DNA of 64,000 nucleotides from Hoylesella timonensis 4401737 = DSM 22865 = JCM 15640 (GTDB lineage Bacteria > Bacteroidota > Bacteroidia > Bacteroidales > Bacteroidaceae): contig NZ_HG417091.1 in assembly GCF_000455445.1 (NCBI RefSeq), positions 123,068 to 187,067 of the forward strand, in the 5' to 3' direction. The notes beneath the pieces were generated by a model. The model searched no databases. It saw nothing but the letters and a program-made list of their open reading frames with translations, and was not told where the DNA came from. Made by a program: the position numbers and the translations under genes. This document shows positions 9,855-18,137 of this stretch, piece by piece (position 1 is the first letter of the stretch; the number at the start of each line of letters is the position of its first letter).

Positions 9855-12242
9855 ATGAAGCAACTATTCAATCTCAAATCCTATTTCACCTTCCTCTCGA
9901 GGAACAAGGTGTACGCTGCCATCAACGTGTTCGGACTGAGCATCTCGCTCATGTTCGTGCTGCTCATCGGGGTTTATACATGGCAGGAGAAGAGTGTCGA
10001 CCGTCAGCACAGCAAGGGCGACCGCATCTACGCGATGGGGATCGACTTCTATGAAGACCATGATAAGGGACTTGGATTCCACCATGCCATACTGAGTCGT
10101 TTTCGCAAGAATTATCCGGAAATAGAAAACACCTGCGGCTTTGTCGTCTCAGACATGCGGCTGCAAAAGGGAGATGAGTTCTACAAGGCAACGGTGTTGG
10201 AGACCGATTCTACCTTCTTCTCCATGTTCGATTTCAAGCTGCTGCAGGGCGACAGGCAGACCTGTCTGAACGACCGGAACAACGTGGTCGTTACCAAGCG
10301 GTTTGCCAACAAATGGTTTGGCACGGAGGAAGTGCTCGGTCGCGAGATTACATGGAACGACAGCATTCGGTACCATGTCACCGGCGTGGTGGAGGATTTC
10401 GACAATACGCTCATCAACAAGAACGTGGAAATGATCATCGACTTCTCCTGGGAACGGTATCACAACACGGCGAATATGGACGAGTCTTTCCCCAAGGCAG
10501 TGAATTTTTCGGGTGCAAGCATCTTCCTGCAAGTGAGAAAGGGTGCAAAGATGATGGGGCGAGAGAAAGAGTTCGGCAAATTCATTCACTCGTTCTGGCC
10601 TGATTTCGACAAGGTGCCCTTCTATTGCAGACCGTTCTTGGTGCCGCTGAACAAAATATATTTCTCTGGTTACGACAACTACAACGACAACTTGCGCACC
10701 GGAAACAGCCGACTGGTCAACCTGCTTTTCATTGTAGGCTTGGTGGTGCTGCTCTTTGCCATCATGAACTACATCAACCTCACGGTGGCGCAATCGGGCT
10801 ATCGTGCTCGGGAGATGGCGGCACGACGTCTCTTCGGCGCAAAACGCAAGCACATCATCCTGCGGCTGATGATAGAAAGCTCAACGCTCTGTTTCATCTC
10901 CCTGCTGGTAGCAGTGTCGCTTGCGCTGGCGTTCGCCCCAATGACTGGTCGCTTGCTCAGCACCACCATGGACATGCGCGTGCTCGCAACGCCTGCCGTC
11001 ATCGGCCTGTTGCTTGCCTTCACGCTGCTCGTCGGCTTCATCTCGGGCATCATCCCCGCCTATGTCTTGTCGAAAGCCAAGCCTATCGAGGTGGTGAGGG
11101 GAACCTTCCGGCACCGCACGAAGATGGTGCTGGGCAGGGTGTTCATCGTGGTTCAGAACATCATCACCATCGTGATGCTCGCCTGTGCCACCATCATGTC
11201 GCTGCAAATGCTGCACCTTGTGAATGCGCCATTGGGTTTCAACACGAAGAACCTGATTTGCCTCTATCAAGGAGATGCTTTCAGCAGCACCGACTTCCCA
11301 GTGTTCCTCAACAAGGTAAAGCAGGTTTCGGGAGTGAAATTAGTGTCCTGTTCTGATGGTACCCCGCAGGACGGCGGCAACAACAACACGGTGACGGGAA
11401 AGGACAAGGTCTATTCTTTCCAAATGCTCATCGGCGACCCCAACTATCTGAAGGTGTATGGGCTGTCGCTAAAACATGCCAACCATGTGGGACATCGGCC
11501 TGTAATTTATCTCAATGACCAGGCAGTGGGTGATTTGAAGATGAAGCCCACGGACAGTCACATGAGTGATTTTTACAAACAAACAAAATTCTTTCTTTTC
11601 CCAGATGATGCGGCGTTTGGCGGCATTCTCAACGATTTCCGACTGCGTAACATCACGGAGACCAAAGTAAATCCGCTGTTGCTCTGCATCAAGGACAAGG
11701 TGGAGAATCCATGGAACGTTACGATTCTGTTTGAGGGAAATCCCGCTAAAACCTACAAGGAGATACAGCGCATATATAAAGAGGTGTTCCATGAGGAGCT
11801 AAACCAGGCACATCCGTTCGTTGACAAGAGCATTGAATCGGTGTTTGAGTCGGAGTTGAGACTTTCAAAGATCATCGCCCTCTTTGCTTTCATCGCCGTC
11901 GTCATCTCGCTGTTGGGACTTGTCGCCATGTCCACCTACTTCATTCAGCAGCGCAGCAAGGAGATTGCCATCCGCAAGGTGTTCGGCTCCACGAGCAACC
12001 GAATCCGCCGTGACCTCATCCGTACCTTCCTACAATACGTGGGCGTCGCTTTCATTATCAGCGTGCCCGTCATCTGGTATACTATCAGCGAATGGATTAG
12101 CCAATACAGTTACCGTATCGTGTGGTGGCCGTGGATCATCGTTGCTGGCATCCTCGTGCTGCTTATCTCGTTCTGTGCAGTGGCCATTCAGAGCTACATG
12201 GCCAGCAACGAAAACCCCGTAAATAACATTAAACAAGAATAA
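9855..12242 (+). CDS. FtsX/MacB-type ABC transporter permease 1
   Basis: A 795-residue permease with the duplicated MacB layout. The first membrane segment is at about 20-43 (AAINVFGLSISLMFVLLIG), followed by a large periplasmic MacB_PCD-type domain to about 285 and an FtsX core with several membrane segments (about 290-420, ending YVLSKAKPIEVVRGTFR). A second periplasmic domain and a second FtsX core follow (about 670-795), including RSKEIAIRKVFGS and the terminal motif SNENPVNNIKQE. Such proteins act as mechanotransmission exporters with a MacB-like ATPase. The ATPase is encoded separately at the end of the operon, and a second permease of the same type lies two genes downstream. Confidence 0.9.
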   Translation: MKQLFNLKSYFTFLSRNKVYAAINVFGLSISLMFVLLIGVYTWQEKSVDRQHSKGDRIYAMGIDFYEDHDKGLGFHHAILSRFRKNYPEIENTCGFVVSDMRLQKGDEFYKATVLETDSTFFSMFDFKLLQGDRQTCLNDRNNVVVTKRFANKWFGTEEVLGREITWNDSIRYHVTGVVEDFDNTLINKNVEMIIDFSWERYHNTANMDESFPKAVNFSGASIFLQVRKGAKMMGREKEFGKFIHSFWPDFDKVPFYCRPFLVPLNKIYFSGYDNYNDNLRTGNSRLVNLLFIVGLVVLLFAIMNYINLTVAQSGYRAREMAARRLFGAKRKHIILRLMIESSTLCFISLLVAVSLALAFAPMTGRLLSTTMDMRVLATPAVIGLLLAFTLLVGFISGIIPAYVLSKAKPIEVVRGTFRHRTKMVLGRVFIVVQNIITIVMLACATIMSLQMLHLVNAPLGFNTKNLICLYQGDAFSSTDFPVFLNKVKQVSGVKLVSCSDGTPQDGGNNNTVTGKDKVYSFQMLIGDPNYLKVYGLSLKHANHVGHRPVIYLNDQAVGDLKMKPTDSHMSDFYKQTKFFLFPDDAAFGGILNDFRLRNITETKVNPLLLCIKDKVENPWNVTILFEGNPAKTYKEIQRIYKEVFHEELNQAHPFVDKSIESVFESELRLSKIIALFAFIAVVISLLGLVAMSTYFIQQRSKEIAIRKVFGSTSNRIRRDLIRTFLQYVGVAFIISVPVIWYTISEWISQYSYRIVWWPWIIVAGILVLLISFCAVAIQSYMASNENPVNNIKQE

Positions 12243-12244
12243 AT

Positions 12245-12976
12245 ATGAAAAAGAAAATCTTTTTTTGCATGACAGCTGTCCTTGTCTTGCTGTCATCATG
12301 TATCGTTGTACAAGCCAACTCATACGAAGTAGCCAATGACGAAAGCAGAACTTACCCGCTGAGAGGTTTCTCGGCAATCGAAGTCTCCGGAGCCATCGAT
12401 GTAGAGTTTGTGCAGAGTAGCAATCAAAGCTACCGTGTAAAGGCGGTAGGCTCACCCCGCATGTTGCCGAAGTTGCAGATGGAAGTGCGCAGTCAAGTGC
12501 TAACCATCAAGCAAAAACCTAACCCCGGCATTCATTCAGGCAATTATCACCTCACGGTTTATGTGCAGTCACCCAACTTGCAGTCGGTCAAAGTTTCTGG
12601 CGCATGTGATGTGCTCATTCGGTCGCTCAATACCACGGCAGTGCGGTTGGAGGCACGCGGTTCGAGTGATATCAAGGTCGATCGGCTGGCGGCCAACAGC
12701 TTGGAAGTCCGCTTGCAGGGTTCTTCTGATGCTCGTCTGGCTGGCAAAGTGTCGAAAGCCGTATATACCTGTTCCGGTTCTTCCGATGTGAGAGCCTACG
12801 ATCTCAAGGCGAAAGACGTGTCGGCCACATGCTCCGGCTCGTCGGATGTCTATTGCTTCGCCACCCGTTCCGTCAGTGCCAAAGCCTCTGGCTCAAGCGA
12901 CATCCGCATCAAGGGCAACCCCATCCAGCGACAATTGGATAAATCAGGGTCTTCGGATATTCGCATATTACATTAA
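12245..12976 (+). CDS. GIN-domain (DUF2807) secreted auto-adhesin/beta-solenoid protein
   Basis: A 243-residue protein with a signal peptide and lipobox-like LLSSC at about 16-20, so it is a probable lipoprotein. The family start YPLRGFSAIEVSGAIDVEFVQ is clear. From about residue 140 there are six spaced GSSD motifs (RGSSDIKVD, QGSSDARLA, SGSSDVRAY, SGSSDVYCF, SGSSDIRIK, SGSSDIRIL), the regular turns expected of a right-handed beta-solenoid. GIN-domain proteins occur in Bacteroidetes envelopes and their function is largely unknown. This copy sits 2 nt after permease 1 and 11 nt before permease 2, so it is part of the exporter operon. An accessory or cargo role is inference. Confidence 0.88.
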   Translation: MKKKIFFCMTAVLVLLSSCIVVQANSYEVANDESRTYPLRGFSAIEVSGAIDVEFVQSSNQSYRVKAVGSPRMLPKLQMEVRSQVLTIKQKPNPGIHSGNYHLTVYVQSPNLQSVKVSGACDVLIRSLNTTAVRLEARGSSDIKVDRLAANSLEVRLQGSSDARLAGKVSKAVYTCSGSSDVRAYDLKAKDVSATCSGSSDVYCFATRSVSAKASGSSDIRIKGNPIQRQLDKSGSSDIRILH

Positions 12977-12987
12977 TCATCTATATT

Positions 12988-15390
12988 ATGTTACATCTTA
13001 TCCAACAGTCTTGCCGCATGGCTTGGCGCAATCTCTTCCGCCCCAGGCAGCACAATGTGGCCAAGATTCTCTGTTTGGCACTCGGATTGAGTGTCAGTGC
13101 GGTCATCATTGCCGAGATTTATTATGAACAGACTTTCGACCAGAGTTATCCCGATTACGACCGTATCTGCCGTGTGACCGAGGGCTTCAAGATGAAAGCA
13201 CAGGAGTTCACGGAGGGCTTTAATACGTCGGGCGGCGTGGCACCGATGATGAAACGAACCATTCCACAGGTGGAACTGGCTACGCGCACCAATCCAATCG
13301 TGACCGATGGAGAGGTGGAAACTGATGACAAAGTACGTGTCCGCGCCGATGTCTACTTTGCCGACAGCTGCTTCTTCCGCATGTTTCCGGCCCGCATCCT
13401 TGAGGGTGATGCCGATCGGGCACTCACGGAACCGTTCTGTTGCGTAGTGAATCGCTCGACGGCAAAACGCTTGGGCGGCAACGTTGTGGGTCGGCACATC
13501 GAGTCGAAGGAAATGCCGGGCCTGAAGCTAACCATCGTGGGCGTCTACGAGGATTATCCTCACAATTCAACGTTCCACACCTATGATGTGATCGGTTCAA
13601 TGAAGACGCAGAAGAATTTTAGCTTCGACGGTCAGGATAACCTGGTCGGTAACGACCGTTACATCAGTTTCGTACGTCTCAGGAAAGGTGTCTCTCCCGA
13701 TTCGTTGACGCCCCTTATACACCGCATGATACAGACGCATTATCCCGTCCAGGAGCTGCAACAGTCGGGCACGTGGCTCACTTACAAGGTCACCCCCATA
13801 TCTTGCTATTACACGGAGGCGGACAATATACGCCAAATGTTCTGGATTCTGTCGCTCTTAGCCATCATTCTGCTTTCGGCCTCGATACTCAACTACGTGC
13901 TAATTGTGGTGGGCAATTTGGTCAGCCGTGCCCGTGAGATGGCGGTAAGAAAATGCTATGGTGCCGGACGTGGAGCCGTCTACAGCATCACCTTCAGCGA
14001 AGTGTGCCTGCATCTCGTACTTGCCCTCATGTTAGGAGCAGCTCTGTTGTGGGCTTGCCATGGCACAATCGAACAGTTGTTGTCGGCTCCGCTCTCTGTG
14101 TTGGTATTCAATCGTGGTGCGTGGATTTTGCTTTTAATTGCGTTGATGGTGCTCTTCGTGGGTGGTATCGTACCCGGATGGCTTTACAACCGCATGCCCG
14201 TGACCATTGCATTTCATGGCTATGTCGAGGCCCGACGTCGCTGGAAGGTGGCGCTTTTAGGGCTTGAGTTTGCCATGGTGAGTTTCCTTTTAGGTCTGCT
14301 TTTCATTGTCAGCATGCAGTATAGGCATACGGTTGACTTTGACTTAGGCTATCAGTGTGCCGGTCTCGCGACTGTTGACATCACCGCGCTGCAGCCCGAT
14401 GAACGGCAGACGGCATACGACGAGGTAGGCCGTATGAGCGGCGTGCGTCAGGTGTCGGCCTGCAATACGTTTCCTTTCTATGGTATGAGTGGTAACAACG
14501 TAACTGTTCCTGGGGAAGAATCACAGCTATTCAATATCGCCGATCTCTACACCGTCGCCGACCATTACTTTGATATGCTGCAGATTCCTGTTGTCGCAGG
14601 TCGTGTCTTCGCATCGGGCAGCGACAGCCTCAAGCAAGTAATGGTGAGTCAAGACTTCGCCTCTATGATGAAGAAACTGCGCGGATGGGACGACGTGGTG
14701 GGTCGGAAGGTGATTATCAGTGAGCATAGCGGCAACGAAAACAAAGATTTACTGACCATCGTTGGCGTTTATCGTGACATTCATCTCGGCAGTGCCGAGA
14801 ACAATGGGAGGGACAGACCCTCTGTGATTTTCTACGGACGTGCGGCCAACTGGATGAACAATTACCTGTTGATTCAGCTTGACGATTTCAGCGCAGAGAA
14901 GCTGACCGACATCCAGACGCGGCTTCAGCGGTTCTTCCCGGGCAAAACAGTCATGGTCGAGAGCGTGGAGAACCTCAAGAACATGCAGTATGTTGCAACC
15001 CGCAACTTCCGCAACGGTGTGATGACGGTTGGCATCGTGGTGCTTTTCATCGCGCTGATGGGACTCATTGGTTATGTCAGCGACGAGGTGAACCGTCGTC
15101 ATAAGGAAATCGCCATCCGCAAGGTGAACGGGGCGTGCGTGGGCGATGTGATGCGCATTTTCCAATTGAACATCCTTCGTACCGCCATTCCTGCCGTGCT
15201 GATTGGGGCTGTCGGTGCCTACTGGGTAGCCGCACAGTGGCTGCAGCTCTATGACAACCGCATCGCGTTGACGGTGTGGCCGTTCCTCGTGACAAGCGTC
15301 CTCGTGCTGCTCATCATTGTTGCCGTTGTGGCAATCAACTGCTGGCGCGTGGCCAACAGCAACCCGGTGGAGTATCTGAAACAAGAGTAA
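12988..15390 (+). CDS. FtsX/MacB-type ABC transporter permease 2
   Basis: An 800-residue relative of the permease two genes upstream. It has a short basic N-terminus, first membrane segment near 30-48 (LALGLSVSAVIIAEIYY), a periplasmic domain, an FtsX core around 285-410 (LVSRAREMAVRKCYGAGRGA), a second periplasmic domain, and a final FtsX core ending SNPVEYLKQE. The motif HKEIAIRKVNGA near 710 matches RSKEIAIRKVFGS in permease 1, so the two probably arose by duplication and may pair as a heterodimer over the single ATPase. The start codon lies 11 nt after the GIN gene. Confidence 0.9.
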   Translation: MLHLIQQSCRMAWRNLFRPRQHNVAKILCLALGLSVSAVIIAEIYYEQTFDQSYPDYDRICRVTEGFKMKAQEFTEGFNTSGGVAPMMKRTIPQVELATRTNPIVTDGEVETDDKVRVRADVYFADSCFFRMFPARILEGDADRALTEPFCCVVNRSTAKRLGGNVVGRHIESKEMPGLKLTIVGVYEDYPHNSTFHTYDVIGSMKTQKNFSFDGQDNLVGNDRYISFVRLRKGVSPDSLTPLIHRMIQTHYPVQELQQSGTWLTYKVTPISCYYTEADNIRQMFWILSLLAIILLSASILNYVLIVVGNLVSRAREMAVRKCYGAGRGAVYSITFSEVCLHLVLALMLGAALLWACHGTIEQLLSAPLSVLVFNRGAWILLLIALMVLFVGGIVPGWLYNRMPVTIAFHGYVEARRRWKVALLGLEFAMVSFLLGLLFIVSMQYRHTVDFDLGYQCAGLATVDITALQPDERQTAYDEVGRMSGVRQVSACNTFPFYGMSGNNVTVPGEESQLFNIADLYTVADHYFDMLQIPVVAGRVFASGSDSLKQVMVSQDFASMMKKLRGWDDVVGRKVIISEHSGNENKDLLTIVGVYRDIHLGSAENNGRDRPSVIFYGRAANWMNNYLLIQLDDFSAEKLTDIQTRLQRFFPGKTVMVESVENLKNMQYVATRNFRNGVMTVGIVVLFIALMGLIGYVSDEVNRRHKEIAIRKVNGACVGDVMRIFQLNILRTAIPAVLIGAVGAYWVAAQWLQLYDNRIALTVWPFLVTSVLVLLIIVAVVAINCWRVANSNPVEYLKQE

Positions 15391-15457
15391 GAAAGGAACA
15401 TCCGATTGACCGGATTACAAACCATAAAACATATAAAAACCATAATATTTTAAGAAA

Positions 15458-16120
15458 ATGATCAAAGTAGAAAATTTAAGCAAATCGTTCCGTACGGAAG
15501 AAGTGGAGACCATTGCGCTCAACAATGTGTCGTTCCAAGTAGAAGACAAGGAGTTTGTTGCCATCATGGGGCCTTCGGGCTGCGGCAAGTCAACCTTGCT
15601 CAACATCCTCGGGCTGCTCGACAATCCCACGGGCGGCAAGTACTGGTTAGGCGACAAGGAAGTGTCGGCGCTGAAAGAGAAAGATCGCACCGACGTGCGC
15701 AAGGGAGAGATAGGGTTCGTGTTCCAGAGCTTCAACCTTATCGACGAGCTCAACGTGGAAGAGAACATCGAGCTGCCCCTGACATACCTTGGGATGTCGA
15801 AGGCCGAGCGCAAGCAGAAAGTGAAGGACATCATGAAACGCATGGGCATCAGTCATCGCGCCAAGCACTTCCCCCACCAGCTCTCGGGTGGTCAGCAGCA
15901 GCGTGTGGCCATCGCCAGGGCCGTGGTGTTTGGGCCGAAACTGATTCTCGCCGATGAGCCGACAGGTAATCTCGACTCGAAAAACGGTGCCGAGGTGATG
16001 GGCCTACTCACCGAACTCAATCGCGAGGGAACCACCATCGTCATGGTTACTCACAACGAGCATGACGCCTCCATTGCCCATCGCATCGTGCGACTGTTCG
16101 ACGGACAGATCGTTGGTTGA
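15458..16120 (+). CDS. MacB/LolD-type ABC transporter ATPase
   Basis: A 220-residue stand-alone nucleotide-binding domain. Walker A is GPSGCGKST at 38-46, the Q-loop is [12 protein letters not shown], the signature is LSGGQQQR, Walker B is [13 protein letters not shown], and the H-loop His is in MVTHNEHD. The [17 protein letters not shown] stretch is characteristic of the o228/MacB subfamily that powers FtsX-type permeases. It closes the operon begun at 7221, 67 bp after permease 2. A 14-bp inverted repeat follows. Confidence 0.94.
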   Translation: MIKVENLSKSFRTEEVETIALNNVSFQVEDKEFVAIMGPSGCGKSTLLNILGLLDNPTGGKYWLGDKEVSALKEKDRTDVRKGEIGFVFQSFNLIDELNVEENIELPLTYLGMSKAERKQKVKDIMKRMGISHRAKHFPHQLSGGQQQRVAIARAVVFGPKLILADEPTGNLDSKNGAEVMGLLTELNREGTTIVMVTHNEHDASIAHRIVRLFDGQIVG

Positions 16121-16127
16121 TTCAGGA

Positions 16128-16190
16128 GCAAAGCGTAAGCAAGTCAGGTGGCTCGGCGGGCTGCTTTGGCTGAACGTGCTTACGCTTTGC
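16128..16190 (+). terminator. Stem-loop at the end of the efflux operon
   Basis: A perfect 14-bp inverted repeat (16128-16141 with 16177-16190, GCAAAGCGTAAGCA) begins 7 nt after the ATPase stop. The loop is 35 nt and GC-rich. There is no T tract, so it may stabilise or process the message rather than terminate it. Confidence 0.4.
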
Positions 16191-16240
16191 CCCTATGACT
16201 TTTTCGGCAAGCATCCATATCATCCGTGGTCAATGAAACC

Positions 16241-16632
16241 GTTGTTTTTGTCTTATTATTTTACCAAAAAACGACCATTGAAAATCTTCAAAATAGAAAA
16301 AATCAATAGGCAAACGACATGCAAAAATGCGCTGATTTTCACAAAATAAACGTCTTTTCAAGCTGAAACATTGACTTTACGCACTTGGAAACATGTATTA
16401 GGGGCGTTATTCACATGCTTCAGCAGCATTGAAGCATGCAAATAGCAGGCTCATCTCAATGGGTTAATCGCAAAAAAATGGTAAAGATAGGAAAGAAAAG
16501 AGTTGTTTAAGGCGTAACATCTTCAATGCCAATAAATTACAAACATCGCTCATTTCTCGCGTATTTGCGACCAACTTTGAGGTTGGTGATTTACACGCGA
16601 GTTATGAGAGGCACTTTGTAAAGAAAATTCAG
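16241..16632. repeat. 392-bp intergenic repeat, copy B
   Basis: Gapless partner of 3951-4342 in the same orientation. The second hairpin (16556-16601) keeps its outer stem through a compensatory change relative to copy A (G:C here, A:T there). The first hairpin (16414-16420 with 16432-16438) is unchanged in the stem and differs only in the loop. Confidence 0.85.
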
Positions 16633-16862
16633 CATTTATGACCGTTCCATGCAGCGTACCAACAATTTGACAAATGTTGCTTTTTGGTTGCTTTTGGTTG
16701 TATGAATATCTTTCTTTAAGGGGAAAGCTGTGTATTTTTATGAGCCATGAGGGCAGGCAAATTGCTTCTTGCTATCTGCAACGATGTGCAATAAATCTTG
16801 GGTATGTACTTTGATATACATCAAGAAAAGCATGCTGTTTTTTACCAAACGACCTTAGTTGC

Positions 16863-16893
16863 TTGCAATATAAGGAGATAACCTCTATCTTTG
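16863..16893 (+). promoter_or_regulatory. Promoter of a short terminated transcript
   Basis: TTGC at 16863-16866 and TATCTTTG at 16886-16893 are 19 bp apart, a near-ideal Bacteroidetes promoter. Only about 60 nt lie between it and a strong intrinsic terminator. Confidence 0.65.
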
Positions 16894-16906
16894 CATCGTG
16901 TTTTTC

Positions 16907-16951
16907 ATGGTATTAGATTTAAGGTTAACAAAGATTGGACTACAGCGGTAG
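16907..16951 (+). CDS. 14-codon leader-type ORF overlapping a terminator
   Basis: ATG at 16907 opens the frame MVLDLRLTKIGLQR, and its TAG stop lies inside the 3' arm of the terminator stem. The overlap of stop codon and stem is the arrangement of translational attenuators, but no regulated gene follows now. Whether it is translated is unknown. Confidence 0.3.
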   Translation: MVLDLRLTKIGLQR

Positions 16952-16961
16952 TCCTTTTTTT
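16937..16961 (+). terminator. Intrinsic terminator
   Basis: A 7-bp stem GGACTAC/GTAGTCC with a 4-nt loop and a run of seven T. A group II intron 5' end follows 3 nt later. Confidence 0.75.
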
Positions 16962-16963
16962 AT

Positions 16964-16999
16964 GTACGCTCGGCATGAGCATTATCTAACGGGTGGAAG
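16964..16999 (+). mobile_element. 36-nt stub of a group II intron 5' end
   Basis: The 36 bases are identical to 19759-19794, the first bases of the intron downstream of the first SLC13 gene, and then diverge at once. It lies directly after an intrinsic terminator, the known insertion preference of class C introns. The sequence that follows looks like the end of an IS4-type element. Confidence 0.7.
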
Positions 17000-17206
17000 A
17001 TTATTGCAGTCTACTAAAAATCGCTAAGTGTACTTTGAATAATTGACATATAGTTGGTCACAGAGATTTTCAGGGCGCGACGAATTGATTTTATATCTTT
17101 GCAATCAAAATGGATGACTGCATGTGAACAAGCTCAAATACGTTTTCTCCCAATTAGTCGCTTTTATGGATTCAGATAAGTTCCGTCACATCGTTGACAA
17201 AATAAA
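17000..17206 (+). pseudogene. 5' remnant of an IS4/DUF4372-type transposase
   Basis: A TATATCTTTG promoter box lies near 17092-17101. From a GTG at 17124 the frame reads VNKLKYVFSQLVAFMDSDKF, then RHIVDK, which resembles the N-terminus of DUF4372 transposases (MNK-KYVF-QL form). Resemblance is lost after about 27 codons and a stop appears at 17253. The upstream bases 17000-17123 would be the left end of that element. The identification rests on a short segment remembered from the family. Confidence 0.45.
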
Positions 17207-17241
17207 CGCAATTGGTCATGTAGCCCAACGGTTGACACCTC

Positions 17242-17604
17242 ATGCCGCCTGGTAGCGGTGCGGCAAAGGTCAATATCTATAACGAGGACAACCTGGTGGG
17301 CATCCCTCTGGAAATGGGCGGAAACGTGATGGACGGATGCATCAACCCGCTGAAATAGGCACACGTCAAGAACTCGGCCCGCGAGTTCTATAGGCTGCTG
17401 AGCCAATCGAGCGCCATCCTGAAATATTCATCGCTGGCCAAGCTGGTGTAGGCAGCACCCCTCAACGATATTTTCTTTAGGGGCTGGCTGGTGACTGGTC
17501 ATCAGGAGAACACCACAACGGCATCTGCCACACCCTACACCTCAAAAGATATCGTATGGAATAGCCACTGCGGCTCTGTACAGCTGGCTATAGAGCCTTG
17601 CTGA
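17242..17604 (+). pseudogene. Degenerate coding remnant, unknown family
   Basis: One forward frame reads as plausible protein but is broken by two in-frame TAG codons: GSGAAKVNIYNEDNLVGI through INPLK-stop, AHVKNSAREFYRLLSQSSAI through KLV-stop, then AAPLNDIFFRGWLVTGHQEN through AIEPC-stop. The GC-rich composition and protein-like segments between stops indicate a decayed gene. I do not recognise the family. Confidence 0.35.
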
Positions 17605-17875
17605 CCTGCTTGTTCTCGACCACGATAAGACCTTTGGTTCGAGCCACTCCATACATATAGAGCGCCTGCTTGTGCGTGCAGCCAAGAATCTGTTTCAGGC
17701 GCAAGAGGAAATCGGACCGCTTCATAGTAGACTCGCCAGACTCGCTGAAAACACGACTGATGGCATCCTTCAGACGCGTCTCATCAAATGCCATATTGTG
17801 GTTTTTACGATAGGTCAGATAGGCAATTGCCAAGCTGACCACCACTGCGATGATAATAATATACACCATTTTCAT
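17588..17875 (-). CDS. Small single-pass membrane protein, unknown function
   Basis: A 95-residue protein with an N-terminal membrane segment (residues 4-20, VYIIIIAVVVSLAIAYL) followed by a charged cytoplasmic-type helical domain. That domain contains RLKQILGCTHKQALYMYGVA, which could be a small winged-helix or HTH-like fold. A TATATTTG promoter box lies at 17987-17994 on the same strand, which supports it as a real gene. Its 3' end abuts the degenerate segment on the other strand. The family is not recognised. Confidence 0.6.
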   Translation of the reverse strand: MKMVYIIIIAVVVSLAIAYLTYRKNHNMAFDETRLKDAISRVFSESGESTMKRSDFLLRLKQILGCTHKQALYMYGVARTKGLIVVENKQVSKAL

Positions 17876-17986
17876 AAAATATAAGGTTTTAAGATGGATA
17901 ATCCTCGAAAAGCACTACCTACAAACTTTACATCCCACATCGGGAGAACAGTATCTTAAACTCTTCTTGACAGAAAAGTCACAACG

Positions 17987-17994
17987 CAAATATA
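17987..17994 (-). promoter_or_regulatory. -7 box of the small membrane protein gene
   Basis: Reads TATATTTG on the minus strand, about 110 bp upstream of the start codon and back-to-back with the SLC13 promoter. Confidence 0.5.
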
Positions 17995-18088
17995 AGCATT
18001 TTAAAGATATATCAACGATTTTTTGATAAAAAAAACGATAAATTAAAAGAAAAATCACCAATTTGACGATTGATTAGAATATATTTCT

Positions 18089-18096
18089 TATTTTTG
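18089..18096 (+). promoter_or_regulatory. -7 box of SLC13 gene copy 1
   Basis: TATTTTTG, 41 bp before the start codon, with TTGA about 16-20 bp upstream. The second copy of the gene lacks this region. Confidence 0.5.
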
Positions 18097-18137
18097 GAAC
18101 TATTAATACCAATAACTTAAACACTTAATTTACTGAT

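Larger units (their letters stand above)
16900..16961 (+). ncRNA. Putative short terminated RNA (leader or small RNA)
   Basis: The segment lies between a strong promoter and an intrinsic terminator and contains no ordinary gene. The transcript would be about 60 nt. Transcription start and end are inferred from the signals, not measured. A 14-codon reading frame fills most of it, so it may be an attenuator whose downstream gene has been replaced by intron and IS debris. Confidence 0.45.

Noticed and set aside
10625..11356. A 243-codon frame inside FtsX permease 1
   Set aside because: It lies in another frame of a clear permease gene and has the composition of a GC-driven shadow.
17071..17090. 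CAGGGC-starting sequence near the IS4-like remnant as a terminal repeat related to the MITE ends
   Set aside because: Only the first six bases match the MITE terminus; that is too little to link the two elements.
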